A DNA stretch of 56,461 nt from JBQTII01 sp052388275 (GCA_052388275.1 JBQTII010000072.1:1-56461), one strand, 5' to 3'. Positions 28,820-40,385 are shown, numbered from the stretch's first letter. Program-made: numbers and translations. The notes: a model not told the origin generated them from the letters alone.

Positions 28820-30346
28820 ATGACCTCGCCGAGCCCGATGCGCCACGTCGTCGTGGTCGGGGGTGGGATTGCGGGGCTGGCGGCGGCGTGGTTCCTGCGG
28901 GAGGTTCCGGGGGTGCGGGTCACGGTTCTGGAGCGGTCGGCAGAACTCGGCGGCAAGCTGGCGCTCGCGCAGGTCGGCGGCGTCACGGTGGAGACCGGCG
29001 CGGAGGCGGTGCTGGCGCGCCGGCCCGAGGCGCTCGAGCTGATCGAGGCTGTTGGGCTCGGCGCGGATCTGCTGCACCCGCTCACGTCGGCCGCCGGGAT
29101 CTGGACCCGGGGGGGTATCCGGGCGATGCCGCGCGCGCAGGTGATGGGCGTGCCGGTCGACCTCGCCGAACTCGCGGGCTGCGGGATTCTCAGCCCCGAC
29201 GGTGTGCAGCGGGCCGCACGGGAGTGCTCGGTGCCGATCGCCGCCGTCGACGAGGACGTCTCGGTCGGCGAGTTGGTGCGGACCCGCCTTGGCGACGAGG
29301 TCGTCGATCGGCTCGTGGACCCCTTGCTCGGCGGCGTCTACGCCGGGCACGCCGACCGGCTCTCCCTCGCCGCGACGCTGCCGCAACTGGCCCCGGCCGC
29401 GTTCACCGGACGCAGCCTGACCGAGCTCGCCCGGGCGGTGCGCTCCGCGGCCCCGCTCGACGCGCCGGTCTTCGCCGGCGTGCGCGGCGGAGTGGGCCGC
29501 CTGCCGGGTGCGGTGGCGGCCGCGGGTGGTGTGGAGATCCGGACGCGGACCACCGTGACCGGGCTGCGCCGCACTCCCACCGGTTGGCAGCTCACCACGG
29601 CCCTGACCGGCGGCATCGGTGAGAACGAGGCAACGGGTTGGGGGCCGCTGGAGTCCGACGCGGTGGTGCTGGCCGTCCCCGGTCCAGCGGCTGCGCGTCT
29701 GCTGCACGCCCTCGCGCCGCTCGCGACGTCGGAACTGTCCGGCATTCCGTATGCCTCCGTCGCCGTAGTCACCCTGGTGCTTCCCCCGGGGGTGTTCCCC
29801 AGGGCGCAGGTCGCGGGAGCCGTTGGCCAGCTCAGTGGCTTTCTCGTCCCCGCCGTCGATGGGCGGTTCATCAAGGCGGTGACGTTCTCCACCCAGAAAT
29901 GGGGCTGGAGCGCGGGGGCCGCGGCAGCCGCCGGAGCCGGGTTGGTGCTGCGGGCCTCGGTCGGCCGCTTCGGCGAGGTCGCGGACCTGCAACGCGACGA
30001 CGCCGAGATCATCGCCGGGGTGCGCGCCGACCTGGGCGAGGCGCTGGGCTTGACCGCAGCCCCGATCGACGCCCTGGTCTCGCGCTGGGGCGGCTCCCTG
30101 CCGCAGTACGAGATCGGGCACCTCGATCGCGTGCAGCGGATCCGCGAGGCCGTCGCTGCCCTCCCCGGCCTGGCCGTCTGCGGCGCTGCCTACGACGGAG
30201 TCGGGATCGCGGCGTGCATCTCTTCTGCCCGGCTGGCGGTAGCGCGGGTTCGGACGTACCTGGCTGCCGCGGCAGAATGTGGCGCAGGGGAATCCGTCGC
30301 GTCGGAGCGCACCCTGATCGAACGCCAGGTGAGGAGAGCACGATGA
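28820..30346 (+). CDS. cgoX: Coproporphyrinogen III oxidase / protoporphyrinogen oxidase (CgoX/HemY type)
   Basis: FAD enzyme that oxidises coproporphyrinogen III to coproporphyrin III in the coproporphyrin-dependent heme route. The 508-residue protein has RHVVVVGGGIAGLAAAWFL at the N-terminus and the C-terminal FAD-contact LAVCGAAYDGVGIAACISS. Its stop overlaps the chdC start (ATGA), which supports the coproporphyrin route since ChdC uses its metallated product. ATG 28820 lacks a strong ribosome site; ATG 28838 is an alternative. Confidence 0.93.
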   Translation: MTSPSPMRHVVVVGGGIAGLAAAWFLREVPGVRVTVLERSAELGGKLALAQVGGVTVETGAEAVLARRPEALELIEAVGLGADLLHPLTSAAGIWTRGGIRAMPRAQVMGVPVDLAELAGCGILSPDGVQRAARECSVPIAAVDEDVSVGELVRTRLGDEVVDRLVDPLLGGVYAGHADRLSLAATLPQLAPAAFTGRSLTELARAVRSAAPLDAPVFAGVRGGVGRLPGAVAAAGGVEIRTRTTVTGLRRTPTGWQLTTALTGGIGENEATGWGPLESDAVVLAVPGPAAARLLHALAPLATSELSGIPYASVAVVTLVLPPGVFPRAQVAGAVGQLSGFLVPAVDGRFIKAVTFSTQKWGWSAGAAAAAGAGLVLRASVGRFGEVADLQRDDAEIIAGVRADLGEALGLTAAPIDALVSRWGGSLPQYEIGHLDRVQRIREAVAALPGLAVCGAAYDGVGIAACISSARLAVARVRTYLAAAAECGAGESVASERTLIERQVRRAR

Positions 30347-31068
30347 GCGACGCCCTCGACGCCGCGGAGGCCGAACGCGCGCAGCTGAGCGCGCGCGAGC
30401 TGAACAAGCTGATCCGTTACACGATGTGGTCGGTGTTCAAGGTCTCGACCCCGCTGGGCACTGGCGATCGCAGCGCGCTCGTGGCCGAGGTGTCCAGCCT
30501 GCTGGAGACTCTCGCCGCCAAGGACCTCGTGGTGCGCGGGCTCTACGACGTCGCCGGGATCCGCGCCGACGCCGATCTGATGATCTGGTGGCACGCCCCG
30601 GACCCCGAGACCTTGCAGCAGGCCTACGCCGACTTTCGTCGCACCGTCCTCGGCGGGCACTGCGAGCCGGTGTGGTCCCAACTCGCGATCCACCGCCCGG
30701 CCGAGTTCAACAAGAGCCACATCCCGGCGTTCCTCGCCGATGAGACCCCGCGGCCCTACGTCTGCGTCTACCCGTTCGTGCGCTCCCTGGAGTGGTACCT
30801 GCTCGATGACGCCGAACGCCGCGCGATGCTCGCCGAGCACGGGAAAATGGCCCGGGAGTACCCGGACGTGCGGGCGAACACCGTCGCCAGTTTCGCGCTC
30901 GGCGACTACGAGTGGCTGCTCGCGTTCGAAGCCGACGAGCTGTACCGGATCGTGGACCTGATGCGCCACCTGCGCGCCAGCCGGGCTCGCCTCTACACCA
31001 AGCACGAGACGCCGTTTTACACCGGCCGGCGCCGCGAACTCGGCGAACTCCTCGCGTCCCTGCCCTGA
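30343..31068 (+). CDS. chdC: Coproheme decarboxylase ChdC (HemQ)
   Basis: Final step of the coproporphyrin route: oxidative decarboxylation of coproheme to heme b. The 241-residue protein is a chlorite-dismutase-family member with YTMWSVFKVS, GLYDVAGIRADADLMIWWH and PFVRSLEWYLL. It lacks a signal peptide, so it is cytoplasmic. GAGGAG precedes ATG 30343, which overlaps the cgoX stop. Confidence 0.96.
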   Translation: MSDALDAAEAERAQLSARELNKLIRYTMWSVFKVSTPLGTGDRSALVAEVSSLLETLAAKDLVVRGLYDVAGIRADADLMIWWHAPDPETLQQAYADFRRTVLGGHCEPVWSQLAIHRPAEFNKSHIPAFLADETPRPYVCVYPFVRSLEWYLLDDAERRAMLAEHGKMAREYPDVRANTVASFALGDYEWLLAFEADELYRIVDLMRHLRASRARLYTKHETPFYTGRRRELGELLASLP

Positions 31069-31084
31069 CCCAGGTGCTGCGCCT

Positions 31085-31148
31085 GCCCAACTTCTGAGTG
31101 TGTCCCGGGCCTATGTGCTCCCCTGAAGGCCCGATACGCATACAGAGG
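31085..31148. terminator. Diverged P1 palindrome between chdC and msrB
   Basis: Aligned in reverse to 2260-2317, it keeps both ends (GCCCAACTTCTG and CGCATACAGAG) and the centre (CGGGCCTAT, TGAAGGCCCGA). The stem is now imperfect. Its place between convergent stops matches copy 1. Confidence 0.7.
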
Positions 31149-31151
31149 TCG

Positions 31152-31559
31152 TCAGGTGGCCGTGGCCTCCAACGTGATCGACAGGCTGTTGATGCAGTAC
31201 CGCAACCCCGTGGGCTGCCCGTGCCCGTCGGGGAACACGTGGCCGAGGTGCCCGCCGCACGCCTTGCAGCGAACCTCGGTGCGCAGCATGCCGTGCGAGC
31301 GGTCGGGGATCTCCTCGACCGCGTCGGAATCGGCCGGGTCGTAGAACGAGGGCCAACCGCACCCGGAGTGGAACTTGGTCTCCGAGCGGAACAGCTCGGC
31401 TCCGCACGCGCGGCAGTTGTACACCCCGACGGTCTCGGTGTCGGTGTACTCGCCGACGAACGCACGCTCGGTCCCGGCCTCGCGCAGAACGTGGAACTCA
31501 GCGGGGCTCAGCTCGGCCCGCCACTGTTCTTCGGTCTTGTTCACCTTGTACTCGGTCAT
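31152..31559 (-). CDS. msrB: Peptide-methionine (R)-S-oxide reductase MsrB
   Basis: Repairs methionine-R-sulfoxide in proteins. The 135-residue protein has the zinc-binding pairs CRAC and CKAC, the substrate motif SGCGWPSF, and the catalytic Cys in RYCINSLSI. ATG 31559 (MTEYKVNKTEEQWRAEL) matches family starts; longer in-frame sequence upstream overlaps the divergent polymerase gene and is rejected. Confidence 0.96.
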   Translation of the reverse strand: MTEYKVNKTEEQWRAELSPAEFHVLREAGTERAFVGEYTDTETVGVYNCRACGAELFRSETKFHSGCGWPSFYDPADSDAVEEIPDRSHGMLRTEVRCKACGGHLGHVFPDGHGQPTGLRYCINSLSITLEATAT

Positions 31560-31638
31560 CCCATTATCCAACCTCCTGCGCCGACGCTGCGCCCGTCTGG
31601 ACCCGCTTACAGGCTCCGAACGCCTTAGCCTTTGCCAC

Positions 31639-32694
31639 ATGGGGTCTCCGTTCATCGAGCTCGACGTCGGGGGACGTCTGGTCAAACTCAGCAACCCGGA
31701 CAAGATCTACTTCCCGGAGCTGGGGATCACCAAGCGGGAGATGGTGCAGTACTACCTCGCGGTCTCCGACGGGATTATGCGGGCCCTGCGTGATCGACCG
31801 ACCACGCTGGAGCGCTGGCCCGGCGGGGTCTTCAACGGCGCCAAGCGGGCCACTCGCACTGATCCGCATGGCGATGCGTTCTACCAGAAACGGGTGCCCA
31901 AGGGAGCGCCCGAGTGGGTCCTCACCGCCGAGATCGCCTTCCCGTCCGGGCGGACCGCGGACGAGATCTGCCCGACCGAGATGGCCACCATCGCCTACTG
32001 CGCCAACCTCGGCACCATCACCTTCCACCCGTGGCCGGTGCGCCGCTTCGACACCGACCATCCCGATGAGCTGCGCATCGACCTGGACCCCCAGCCTGGC
32101 ACCGACTTCACCGACGTGATCGACGTGGCCACCTCAGCCAAGGTGCTGCTCGACGAGCTCGGCTGGGTCGGCTTTCCCAAGACCTCGGGCGGGCGCGGGG
32201 TGCACATCTACGTCCGGATCGCACCTCGCTGGTCGTTCACGGACGTGCGGCACGCCGCGATCGCCTTCGGCCGCGAACTCCAGCGCCGGATGCCCGGGCG
32301 GGTTACCACCAAGTGGTGGAAGGAGGAACGCGGCGAGACCGTGTTCGTGGACTACAACCAGAACGCCCGCGACCGCACCATCGCCTCCGCCTACTCGATC
32401 CGGCCCAACCAAAGGGCCACCGTGTCTGCCCCCGTGGAATGGGACGAGCTCGCGCAGGTGAGGCCGGATCAGTTCACCGTGCGCACCATGCCCGCACGTT
32501 TCGCCGAACGCGGGGACCTGCACGCCGCGATTGACGACGTCGAGCACGACCTGACGCCGCTCTTGGAGTGGTACACCCGTGACGAGGCACAGGGACTCGA
32601 TGACATGCCCTATCCGCCGGAATACCCGAAGATGGCCGGCGAGCCCAAGCGCGTGCAACCGAGCCGCGCGCGGAGCGCACCAGAGTCAACCTGA
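31639..32694 (+). CDS. LigD-type primase-polymerase (NHEJ polymerase domain protein)
   Basis: Stand-alone homologue of the LigD polymerase domain that fills gaps at double-strand break ends in non-homologous end joining. The 351-residue protein has KLSNPDKIYFPELGITK, the metal-binding IDLDPQPGTDF, and SGGRGVHIYVRI. The ATP-dependent ligase gene of the same pathway lies 2 kb right, on the same strand, with a subtilase gene between in the opposite direction. ATG 31639 fits family starts. No ku gene is in the window. Confidence 0.92.
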   Translation: MGSPFIELDVGGRLVKLSNPDKIYFPELGITKREMVQYYLAVSDGIMRALRDRPTTLERWPGGVFNGAKRATRTDPHGDAFYQKRVPKGAPEWVLTAEIAFPSGRTADEICPTEMATIAYCANLGTITFHPWPVRRFDTDHPDELRIDLDPQPGTDFTDVIDVATSAKVLLDELGWVGFPKTSGGRGVHIYVRIAPRWSFTDVRHAAIAFGRELQRRMPGRVTTKWWKEERGETVFVDYNQNARDRTIASAYSIRPNQRATVSAPVEWDELAQVRPDQFTVRTMPARFAERGDLHAAIDDVEHDLTPLLEWYTRDEAQGLDDMPYPPEYPKMAGEPKRVQPSRARSAPEST

Positions 32695-32711
32695 GCAGCG
32701 CAGCGCTGCTC
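32693..32711. terminator. Hairpin filling the gap between convergent stops
   Basis: GAGCAGCGC and GCGCTGCTC form perfect 9-bp arms around a single base. It starts inside the polymerase stop codon and ends one base before the subtilase stop. Confidence 0.6.
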
Positions 32712-34466
32712 TCACATCGGCGGTGGCGGTGGCGGTAACGACCCCGGCCCGGGGACGAGCCCGGCGAGCCGCGGAAGCATCGTGACCCCGATCGCACTGA
32801 CGATCCCGCGGCCGTAGAAGCCGTTGCGGCCCGAGTCCCCCTCGCAGCGGTGGGTCATCGTGGAGATGCCGCTGGGGCGATCCAGGATGTAGGTGAAGTC
32901 CGCAGGGGAGGGGCACTCGCGCGGGGTCGCGGTGAGGGTGAGCGCGAACTCCGTCAGCTCCGGATCCAGCCCGAACCCGGTGGCGCCGTCATCGGTGCCG
33001 AAGCGGCTCACCACGAGCGCGGCGACTCCGCTGGCGTGCGGTGCGGCCATCGAGGTGCCCTGCAGGTACTGGTAGTAGCCGCAGATCGTGTCCAGGCAGC
33101 TACGGAGCACCAGCGCCGAGGTCGGCAGGCCGTCTGCGTCGATGTCGCCGTTGCGGCGTCCCAGCGACTCGGGGTAGGCCGAGAGCACCAGGGCATCGGC
33201 GGAGATCGTGTTGTCGAGGGTGTCGAAGGCGTCCCCGCCGGGGGCAGCGAGGTCGGTCTGCTCCAGGCCGTAGTTGGAGTAATAGGCCTTGCGCCCGCTC
33301 GGCCCGAGCGCCGAGATGGAGATGACGCCGGTGCTTTCCGCGGGTACCGACAGGCAGGTGTTGTCGACGCGGCGGTTGTAGGCCGAACCGGCCGGGATGT
33401 TAGGACTCGAGGTGTCCAGGACGGGCGCGCCGAGGTCGGTGCTCTGGTTGCCCAAGGCGCCGACCAGCGTCACACCCTTGGACAGGGCGTAGTCGACGGC
33501 GCGCTGCACGGCCGCGACCGTGGCCAGCTGTTCGGCCGCCGCCTGCGGGGTGTCCGCGACGTTGGCCCCGCAGTTGTAGAGCCAGGGGTCGACGTAGAAG
33601 CTGAGGTTCACCACGTCCAGGCCGGTGTCGGCGGCATAGGTGAGGGCGGCGATGACCGGGTCGAGGAGAAAGAACCCGGAGTCCTGACCCGCGCGCACGT
33701 CGACGAGGGTGATGTTCGGGGCCACGCCCGCGATCCCGATGCCGTTGATCGGGGCGCCGATGGTGGCGGCGATGTGGGTGCCGTGCCCGTGGTCGTCGAT
33801 GCCGATCGCGTCCACGCAGGTGCTCGCCTCGCACGCACCGTCAATGGCGGGCAGGTCGGTGACGAAGTTGCGGGACAGTCCGATATCGAGGTTGGGGGCG
33901 ATGTCCGGGTGGGCGGCGTCCACGCCGGTGTCGATGACGCCGACCAGAACTCGGCGATCCCCGGTCTCGGTGGCATAGGACCCTTCGGGGGTCGCGCCGA
34001 TCATCGCCATGTCCCATTGCTGGGCGGCGAGCGGTTCGGCAGCCAGATCGGCCCCGGCGCCGGTCGGTAGCCGCGGCGGCCCGGTGCCGGCCGCCAGATG
34101 AGCGCGGTCGATCGCGGACAGGCCCTCGATGAGGGCGCGGGCCGGCCGCAGCGCGGGGCTGTGCCCGATGCTGCGGTTACGTGCCACCCCGGCCACCGCG
34201 TCCGAGCGGCGCAGCCGGGGCGCGAAGTCGGCGCCCGCGGCGCGCACCAGCGTGCTGCCCAGCGAGGGGTTCACGGAGACGATCTCGCCCCCCGCGCGCG
34301 CCACCGCGTCGGCCACCGAGGCGCTGCTCGCGGTGCGGGCGTTGAGCACGACGTACTCGATCGAGGCGGGGGCGCTGCCCGGGGCGTCGCCTCGCGCTGG
34401 CAGCACGGCAGCCAGGCTCGCTCCCGCCACGCCCAGCGCGGCCGCACCGGCCCGGATCCTGCTCAC
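32712..34466 (-). CDS. Secreted subtilisin-like (S8) serine protease
   Basis: 584 residues. A signal-like N-terminus (about 1-26) leads to a propeptide-like region and then the S8 domain with a complete triad: Asp in VGVIDTGVDAAHPD, His in DDHGHGTHIAATIG, Ser in QGTSMAAPHASGVAAL. The C-terminus ends in a Pro run (LPPPPPPM). GTG 34466 is chosen because GAAGGGG precedes it and it gives an exported protein; a start at 34628 would add 54 unlikely residues. It is divergent from ligC. Confidence 0.9.
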   Translation of the reverse strand: MSRIRAGAAALGVAGASLAAVLPARGDAPGSAPASIEYVVLNARTASSASVADAVARAGGEIVSVNPSLGSTLVRAAGADFAPRLRRSDAVAGVARNRSIGHSPALRPARALIEGLSAIDRAHLAAGTGPPRLPTGAGADLAAEPLAAQQWDMAMIGATPEGSYATETGDRRVLVGVIDTGVDAAHPDIAPNLDIGLSRNFVTDLPAIDGACEASTCVDAIGIDDHGHGTHIAATIGAPINGIGIAGVAPNITLVDVRAGQDSGFFLLDPVIAALTYAADTGLDVVNLSFYVDPWLYNCGANVADTPQAAAEQLATVAAVQRAVDYALSKGVTLVGALGNQSTDLGAPVLDTSSPNIPAGSAYNRRVDNTCLSVPAESTGVISISALGPSGRKAYYSNYGLEQTDLAAPGGDAFDTLDNTISADALVLSAYPESLGRRNGDIDADGLPTSALVLRSCLDTICGYYQYLQGTSMAAPHASGVAALVVSRFGTDDGATGFGLDPELTEFALTLTATPRECPSPADFTYILDRPSGISTMTHRCEGDSGRNGFYGRGIVSAIGVTMLPRLAGLVPGPGSLPPPPPPM

Positions 34467-34645
34467 CGCGATAGCCCCTTCGCCTGCTCGTAGCCTGCCT
34501 GCCCGCCCTGTGCGTACCCCCTGCGGAACAGATCTCCAGTATGTCCGTTTCATCGGGTGTGAGCAGCCGGGCAGCCGGGCCCTGGAGCGTTCTTGGGTCA
34601 ACCCGGACCACCCCAACAGGCCCGGCAACGGCAGGATTGACCCTC

Positions 34646-35719
34646 ATGGACCTGCCTGTGATGCCTCCGGTCGCACCGATGCTGGCCAAGGCCGCTTCGG
34701 CGATCCCGGTGGGGGACTACAGCTACGAGCCCAAATGGGACGGCTTTCGCGCGGTGGTGTTCCGCGACGGCGACGAGATCGAGATCGGCAGCCGCAGCAC
34801 CAAGTCGCTGACCCGGTACTTCCCCGAGGTGGTCGACGCGCTGCGCGATCAGTGCCCGCCGCGGTGCGTGTTGGACGGGGAGATCGTGATCCCGGACGCC
34901 GCCGGTACCCGGCTGGATTTCGAGGCCCTCCTGCAGCGGATCCATCCGGCCGAGCGGCGGGTCAGGCTGCTCGCCTCCTCGACCCCGGCGCGCTTCGTCG
35001 CTTTCGACGTGCTGGCGCTGGGCGATGCGGACCTGACGGGGCAGCCGTTCGCAACCCGGCGGGCGCGTCTGGTTGAGGCGCTGGCCGCCGTTGTGGCGCC
35101 GGTGCACCTGACCCCGGCCACGCAGGACCCGGGGCTGGCCGGGGAATGGTTCGCCTTATTCGAGGGCGCTGGTCTGGACGGAGTCGTCGCCAAGGCGATG
35201 GCCGGCACCTACCAGCAGGACAAGCGGGCCATGATCAAGGTCAAGCACGATCGCACCGCGGACTGCGTGGTCGCCGGGTACCGCGTGCACAAGTCGGGCC
35301 CGGACACCGTCGGATCGCTGTTGCTGGGGCTGTACGACACCGGCGGGCGCCTGGCCAGCGTCGGCGTCGTCGGGGCATTGTCGATGGCGATGCGCCGCGA
35401 ACTCTTTGCCCTGCTGCAGGAGTTCGTGTGCGAGTGGGAGGGCCACCCGTGGGCGTGGGCCGAGCAGGAGACCGGGACCAGGACCCCCCGCGAGGCCGAG
35501 GGAAGTCGGTGGAACGCGAAGAAGGACCTGGGCTTCACCCCGCTGCGCCCGGAGCTTGTCCTGGAGGTGCGCTATGACCACATGGAGGGGGTGCGTTTTC
35601 GCCACACCGCGCAGTTCGTGCGCTGGCGCCCGGACCGGGACCCCGTCACCTGCACCTACTCCCAGCTGGCGGAGCCGGTGTCCTTCAACCTGGCCGAGGT
35701 CTTCACCGGCCGCCTGTGA
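34646..35719 (+). CDS. ligC: ATP-dependent DNA ligase, LigC type
   Basis: Seals DNA nicks with ATP; LigC enzymes act as back-up in end joining and base-excision repair. The 357-residue protein has the adenylation motif YEPKWDGFR with Lys30, CVLDGEIVI, FVAFDVLAL, GLDGVVAKAMAGTY and IKVKHDRTADCVV, followed by an OB-fold domain. ATG 34646 gives the usual compact LigC length. It is followed by a 42-bp palindrome and a convergent reductase gene. Confidence 0.94.
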   Translation: MDLPVMPPVAPMLAKAASAIPVGDYSYEPKWDGFRAVVFRDGDEIEIGSRSTKSLTRYFPEVVDALRDQCPPRCVLDGEIVIPDAAGTRLDFEALLQRIHPAERRVRLLASSTPARFVAFDVLALGDADLTGQPFATRRARLVEALAAVVAPVHLTPATQDPGLAGEWFALFEGAGLDGVVAKAMAGTYQQDKRAMIKVKHDRTADCVVAGYRVHKSGPDTVGSLLLGLYDTGGRLASVGVVGALSMAMRRELFALLQEFVCEWEGHPWAWAEQETGTRTPREAEGSRWNAKKDLGFTPLRPELVLEVRYDHMEGVRFRHTAQFVRWRPDRDPVTCTYSQLAEPVSFNLAEVFTGRL

Positions 35720-35728
35720 TCTCGCGGA

Positions 35729-35770
35729 CGTCCGAAGGGGTGGCTGCTATAGCGACCGCTTCTTCGGACG
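35729..35770. repeat. 42-bp palindromic repeat, copy b (family P3)
   Basis: CGTCCGAAGGGG at the left, CTTCTTCGGACG at the right, GCTATAGC in the centre. It occupies most of the 60-bp gap between the convergent stops of ligC and the reductase gene. Confidence 0.85.
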
Positions 35771-35779
35771 CAAGGGGTG

Positions 35780-36550
35780 TCAGGAGCGCTCGACGAGATA
35801 CCGCAGGAACAGAAATCCGTCCGGGTCGATCAGCGCGTGCCCGGCTCGCAGCCCGACCCCCTCGCCTTCGGTGGCGGCGCCGCGCATGATCCGGCCGGCG
35901 GACCCACCGACCAGCAGCGGGCTCACCGTCAGGCACACCTCGTCCAGCAGGCCGGCCGCGGTCAGGCTCGCCAGCAGGCCGGGGCCGCCCTCGCACAGCA
36001 TCCGGGTATGCCCGCGCTCGACCAGGGCCGCCAGGGCCCCCGCCAGGTCGATTCCGAAATCGCCGGGCCCATCGCTGTGCGGCGTCGGGGAGATCTCGAC
36101 GACGTCGGCCACGGCGCGGGCGGCGGCGAGGCGGCCCGCGGGGGCGCCGGGCGAGGTGAGCAGGATCGTGGCGGCCGTCGCCTGGGTGAACAGTGGCCAG
36201 GAGAAGTCCAGGTCGAGATTGGCGGAGATGACGGCGATGGCCGGCACGCCGCTGCGGCCGCCGGCGGCCCGGAGTTCGCGGTGCTCGGGGCGCAGGCGCG
36301 CGGGGCCGTAGCGTTCGGCACGCACGGTCCCCGGGCCGACCACGATCACGTCGGCGAGGGCGCGCAGCAGGGCGAGCAGGCGCCGGTCGCTCTCGCCGGA
36401 GATCCCGGCACTGACGCCGGCCTTGGCGGCCGCGGCGCCGTCCACCGTGGCGACCATGTTGGCCCGAACCCAGCGGGGAGCGTCGGGATAGGCGTAGGAC
36501 TCGGCGAGCCTGGCGTCGTCCAGGGCGCCAACGAAGGTGCTGGGCTGCAT
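35780..36550 (-). CDS. RibD C-terminal-like pyrimidine reductase family protein
   Basis: 256 residues with the RibD reductase fold: VRANMVATVDGAAAAKAGVS, LADVIVVGPGTVRAERYGP and MLCEGGPGLLASLTAAGLLDE. It has no deaminase domain. Such stand-alone proteins are NADPH-dependent reductases, either for riboflavin synthesis or for unknown substrates; no riboflavin genes are near, so the substrate is open. ATG 36550 is used because the longer frame overlaps the divergent promoter region. Confidence 0.85.
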   Translation of the reverse strand: MQPSTFVGALDDARLAESYAYPDAPRWVRANMVATVDGAAAAKAGVSAGISGESDRRLLALLRALADVIVVGPGTVRAERYGPARLRPEHRELRAAGGRSGVPAIAVISANLDLDFSWPLFTQATAATILLTSPGAPAGRLAAARAVADVVEISPTPHSDGPGDFGIDLAGALAALVERGHTRMLCEGGPGLLASLTAAGLLDEVCLTVSPLLVGGSAGRIMRGAATEGEGVGLRAGHALIDPDGFLFLRYLVERS

Positions 36551-36679
36551 GGGTGTGAGGGTTTCACGGGGGCGTGGCGATGCCGCGACTGCGCCCACCC
36601 GGTGTGGTCCAATTTGACCCAGACGTCCCATATATGAATCAGTTTCATCACAAGCAGCGTGCTTCGCGGGGAGGAACGA

Positions 36680-38086
36680 GTGCGGGTCGCAGTGGCGCGT
36701 ACCGGGGCGGGCGTGGCGGGGGTCATCGCCCTGGCCTTCGCCATCGGTGCGGGATCGGGCGCGGCCGTGTCCGGACCGCACGCGGGGGTAACTCCCAAGT
36801 TGGACCATCTCGCTGCGGTAGGGGGCTACATCGTCACGCTGAAGTCGGGTGACCCGCAGAGCGTGGCGGCCGAGCATTCCCGGCTCGGTGTGCGGGTCGA
36901 GCAGGTCTACGACTCTGCTCTGCACGGGTACAGCGCGCGGATGTCAAGCGCACTGGCGAGGCGCGTGGCGGCGGATGACCGGGTGCGCTCCGTCGTCGCG
37001 GACTCGCCGATCAGCGCGGCGTCGCAGGGCGTGCCGGCGGGGGTGTCGCGGGTGAACGCCGCCGTGAGTACGACCCGGGTCGGTGACGGCGGCGGCGAGG
37101 TCGACGCGGACATCGCGATCCTGGACACCGGCATCGACGCCGGCCACCCGGACCTCAACGTCGCGGGCGGTGTGGACTGCGTGAGCGGCGCCGGCGGCCG
37201 GCGAGCTGACCCGCCGCAATCCGGCGCCGCCCCTGGCCTTGCCCCGGGCGTGCCCACGCAGGACGAGCCGGTGCCGCCGCCAGCCCCTGAACCCGACGAC
37301 CCGGATGCACCGGGATCTGCCGGACCGGACGCCCCCGCGCCCGCTCCGCTCGGCTCCTACGACGACAACCGCGGTCACGGCACGCACATCGCCGGGATCG
37401 CCGCCGCCCGGGACAACGGGATCGGTGTCGCGGGCGTCGCGCCCGGCGCCCGGCTCTGGGCCGTTCGCGTCCTCGACGACGCGGGCAACGGCACCCTGGC
37501 GACGCTGATCTGCGGCATCGAATGGGTCACCGAGAACGCGGCGGTCATCGAGGTCGCCAACATGAGCCTGGCCGGTGTCGAGCCGGCGCGAGGATGCGCC
37601 GACGGCGGTCTGCACGAGGCGGTCTGCCGGGCCGTGGAGGCCGGGATCGTCTTCACCGTCGCTGCGGGCAACGGCGCACAGGACGCGGCCACCTACAGCC
37701 CGGCGGCGTTCGAGGAGGTCATCACGGTCTCCGCGCTTGCCGACTTCGACGGCAGGCTCGGCGCCTTGGCGCCCACGCCGTTGGGGTGCCTTGGCTCCGA
37801 CGACGCCTTCGCCCCGTTCTCGAATTTTGGTGCTCCGGTCGACCTGATCGCCCCGGGTTCGTGCGTGCGTTCCACCTGGCGCGGCGGGACCTACGCCACC
37901 CTGAGCGGTACCTCGCAGGCCGCCGCCCATGTGGCCGGCGCCATCGCGCTCTACCGCGGCGCGAACCCCACCGCCACGGTGGAGCAGGTCCGGGCGGCAC
38001 TGCTGGGCGCCGGGTCGCCGGCCTGGGAGATCGCTACTGATCCTGATGCCTCAGCGGACCCGCTGTTGGACGTCTCCTCCTTCTGA
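36680..38086 (+). CDS. Secreted S8 serine protease with I9 propeptide and Pro-rich insert
   Basis: 468 residues. A signal peptide is followed by an inhibitor-I9-like propeptide (GGYIVTLKSGDPQSVAAEHS to RSVVAD). The catalytic domain has Asp in IAILDTGIDAGHPD, His in NRGHGTHIAGIAA and Ser in LSGTSQAAAHVAGA. Between Asp and His lies an acidic Pro/Ala-rich insert of about 60 residues not typical of the family. GTG 36680 follows GGGGAGGAAC. The 129-bp region before it is divergent and has an AT-rich patch around CATATATG that may hold promoters. Confidence 0.9.
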   Translation: MRVAVARTGAGVAGVIALAFAIGAGSGAAVSGPHAGVTPKLDHLAAVGGYIVTLKSGDPQSVAAEHSRLGVRVEQVYDSALHGYSARMSSALARRVAADDRVRSVVADSPISAASQGVPAGVSRVNAAVSTTRVGDGGGEVDADIAILDTGIDAGHPDLNVAGGVDCVSGAGGRRADPPQSGAAPGLAPGVPTQDEPVPPPAPEPDDPDAPGSAGPDAPAPAPLGSYDDNRGHGTHIAGIAAARDNGIGVAGVAPGARLWAVRVLDDAGNGTLATLICGIEWVTENAAVIEVANMSLAGVEPARGCADGGLHEAVCRAVEAGIVFTVAAGNGAQDAATYSPAAFEEVITVSALADFDGRLGALAPTPLGCLGSDDAFAPFSNFGAPVDLIAPGSCVRSTWRGGTYATLSGTSQAAAHVAGAIALYRGANPTATVEQVRAALLGAGSPAWEIATDPDASADPLLDVSSF

Positions 38087-38118
38087 CCTTTGCTCGGATG
38101 TCGCGGGGTGAGGGACCA

Positions 38119-40224
<2,106 letters not shown>

Positions 40225-40330
40225 GTGAGCCTTCCGGTCGGTGCGCGCAGAGCTGCGGATCGCAGCCGGCGCGTGGCCATCTTGACCCATCCGCCGGGGT
40301 TACCCGGATGTCGTGGACTTCACCCTCGCC

Positions 40331-40385
40331 GCCGGGATCAACTTCAGGCGGCGATGGCCACCGGTCTCGGCGAGCCGGCCCGGTG
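40331..40385. repeat. 55-bp direct repeat A, displaced copy of the cbiX 3' end
   Basis: Matches 42158-42212 at 51 of 55 positions in the same orientation. Read leftward it encodes HRAGSPRPVAIAA and a stop, against HRAGSARPLAIAA and a stop at the real cbiX end. With repeat B it brackets a 1.77-kb segment. Confidence 0.85.

Noticed and set aside
31098..31628. Rightward open frame over msrB
   Set aside because: Fully antisense to msrB and starts inside the P1 palindrome.
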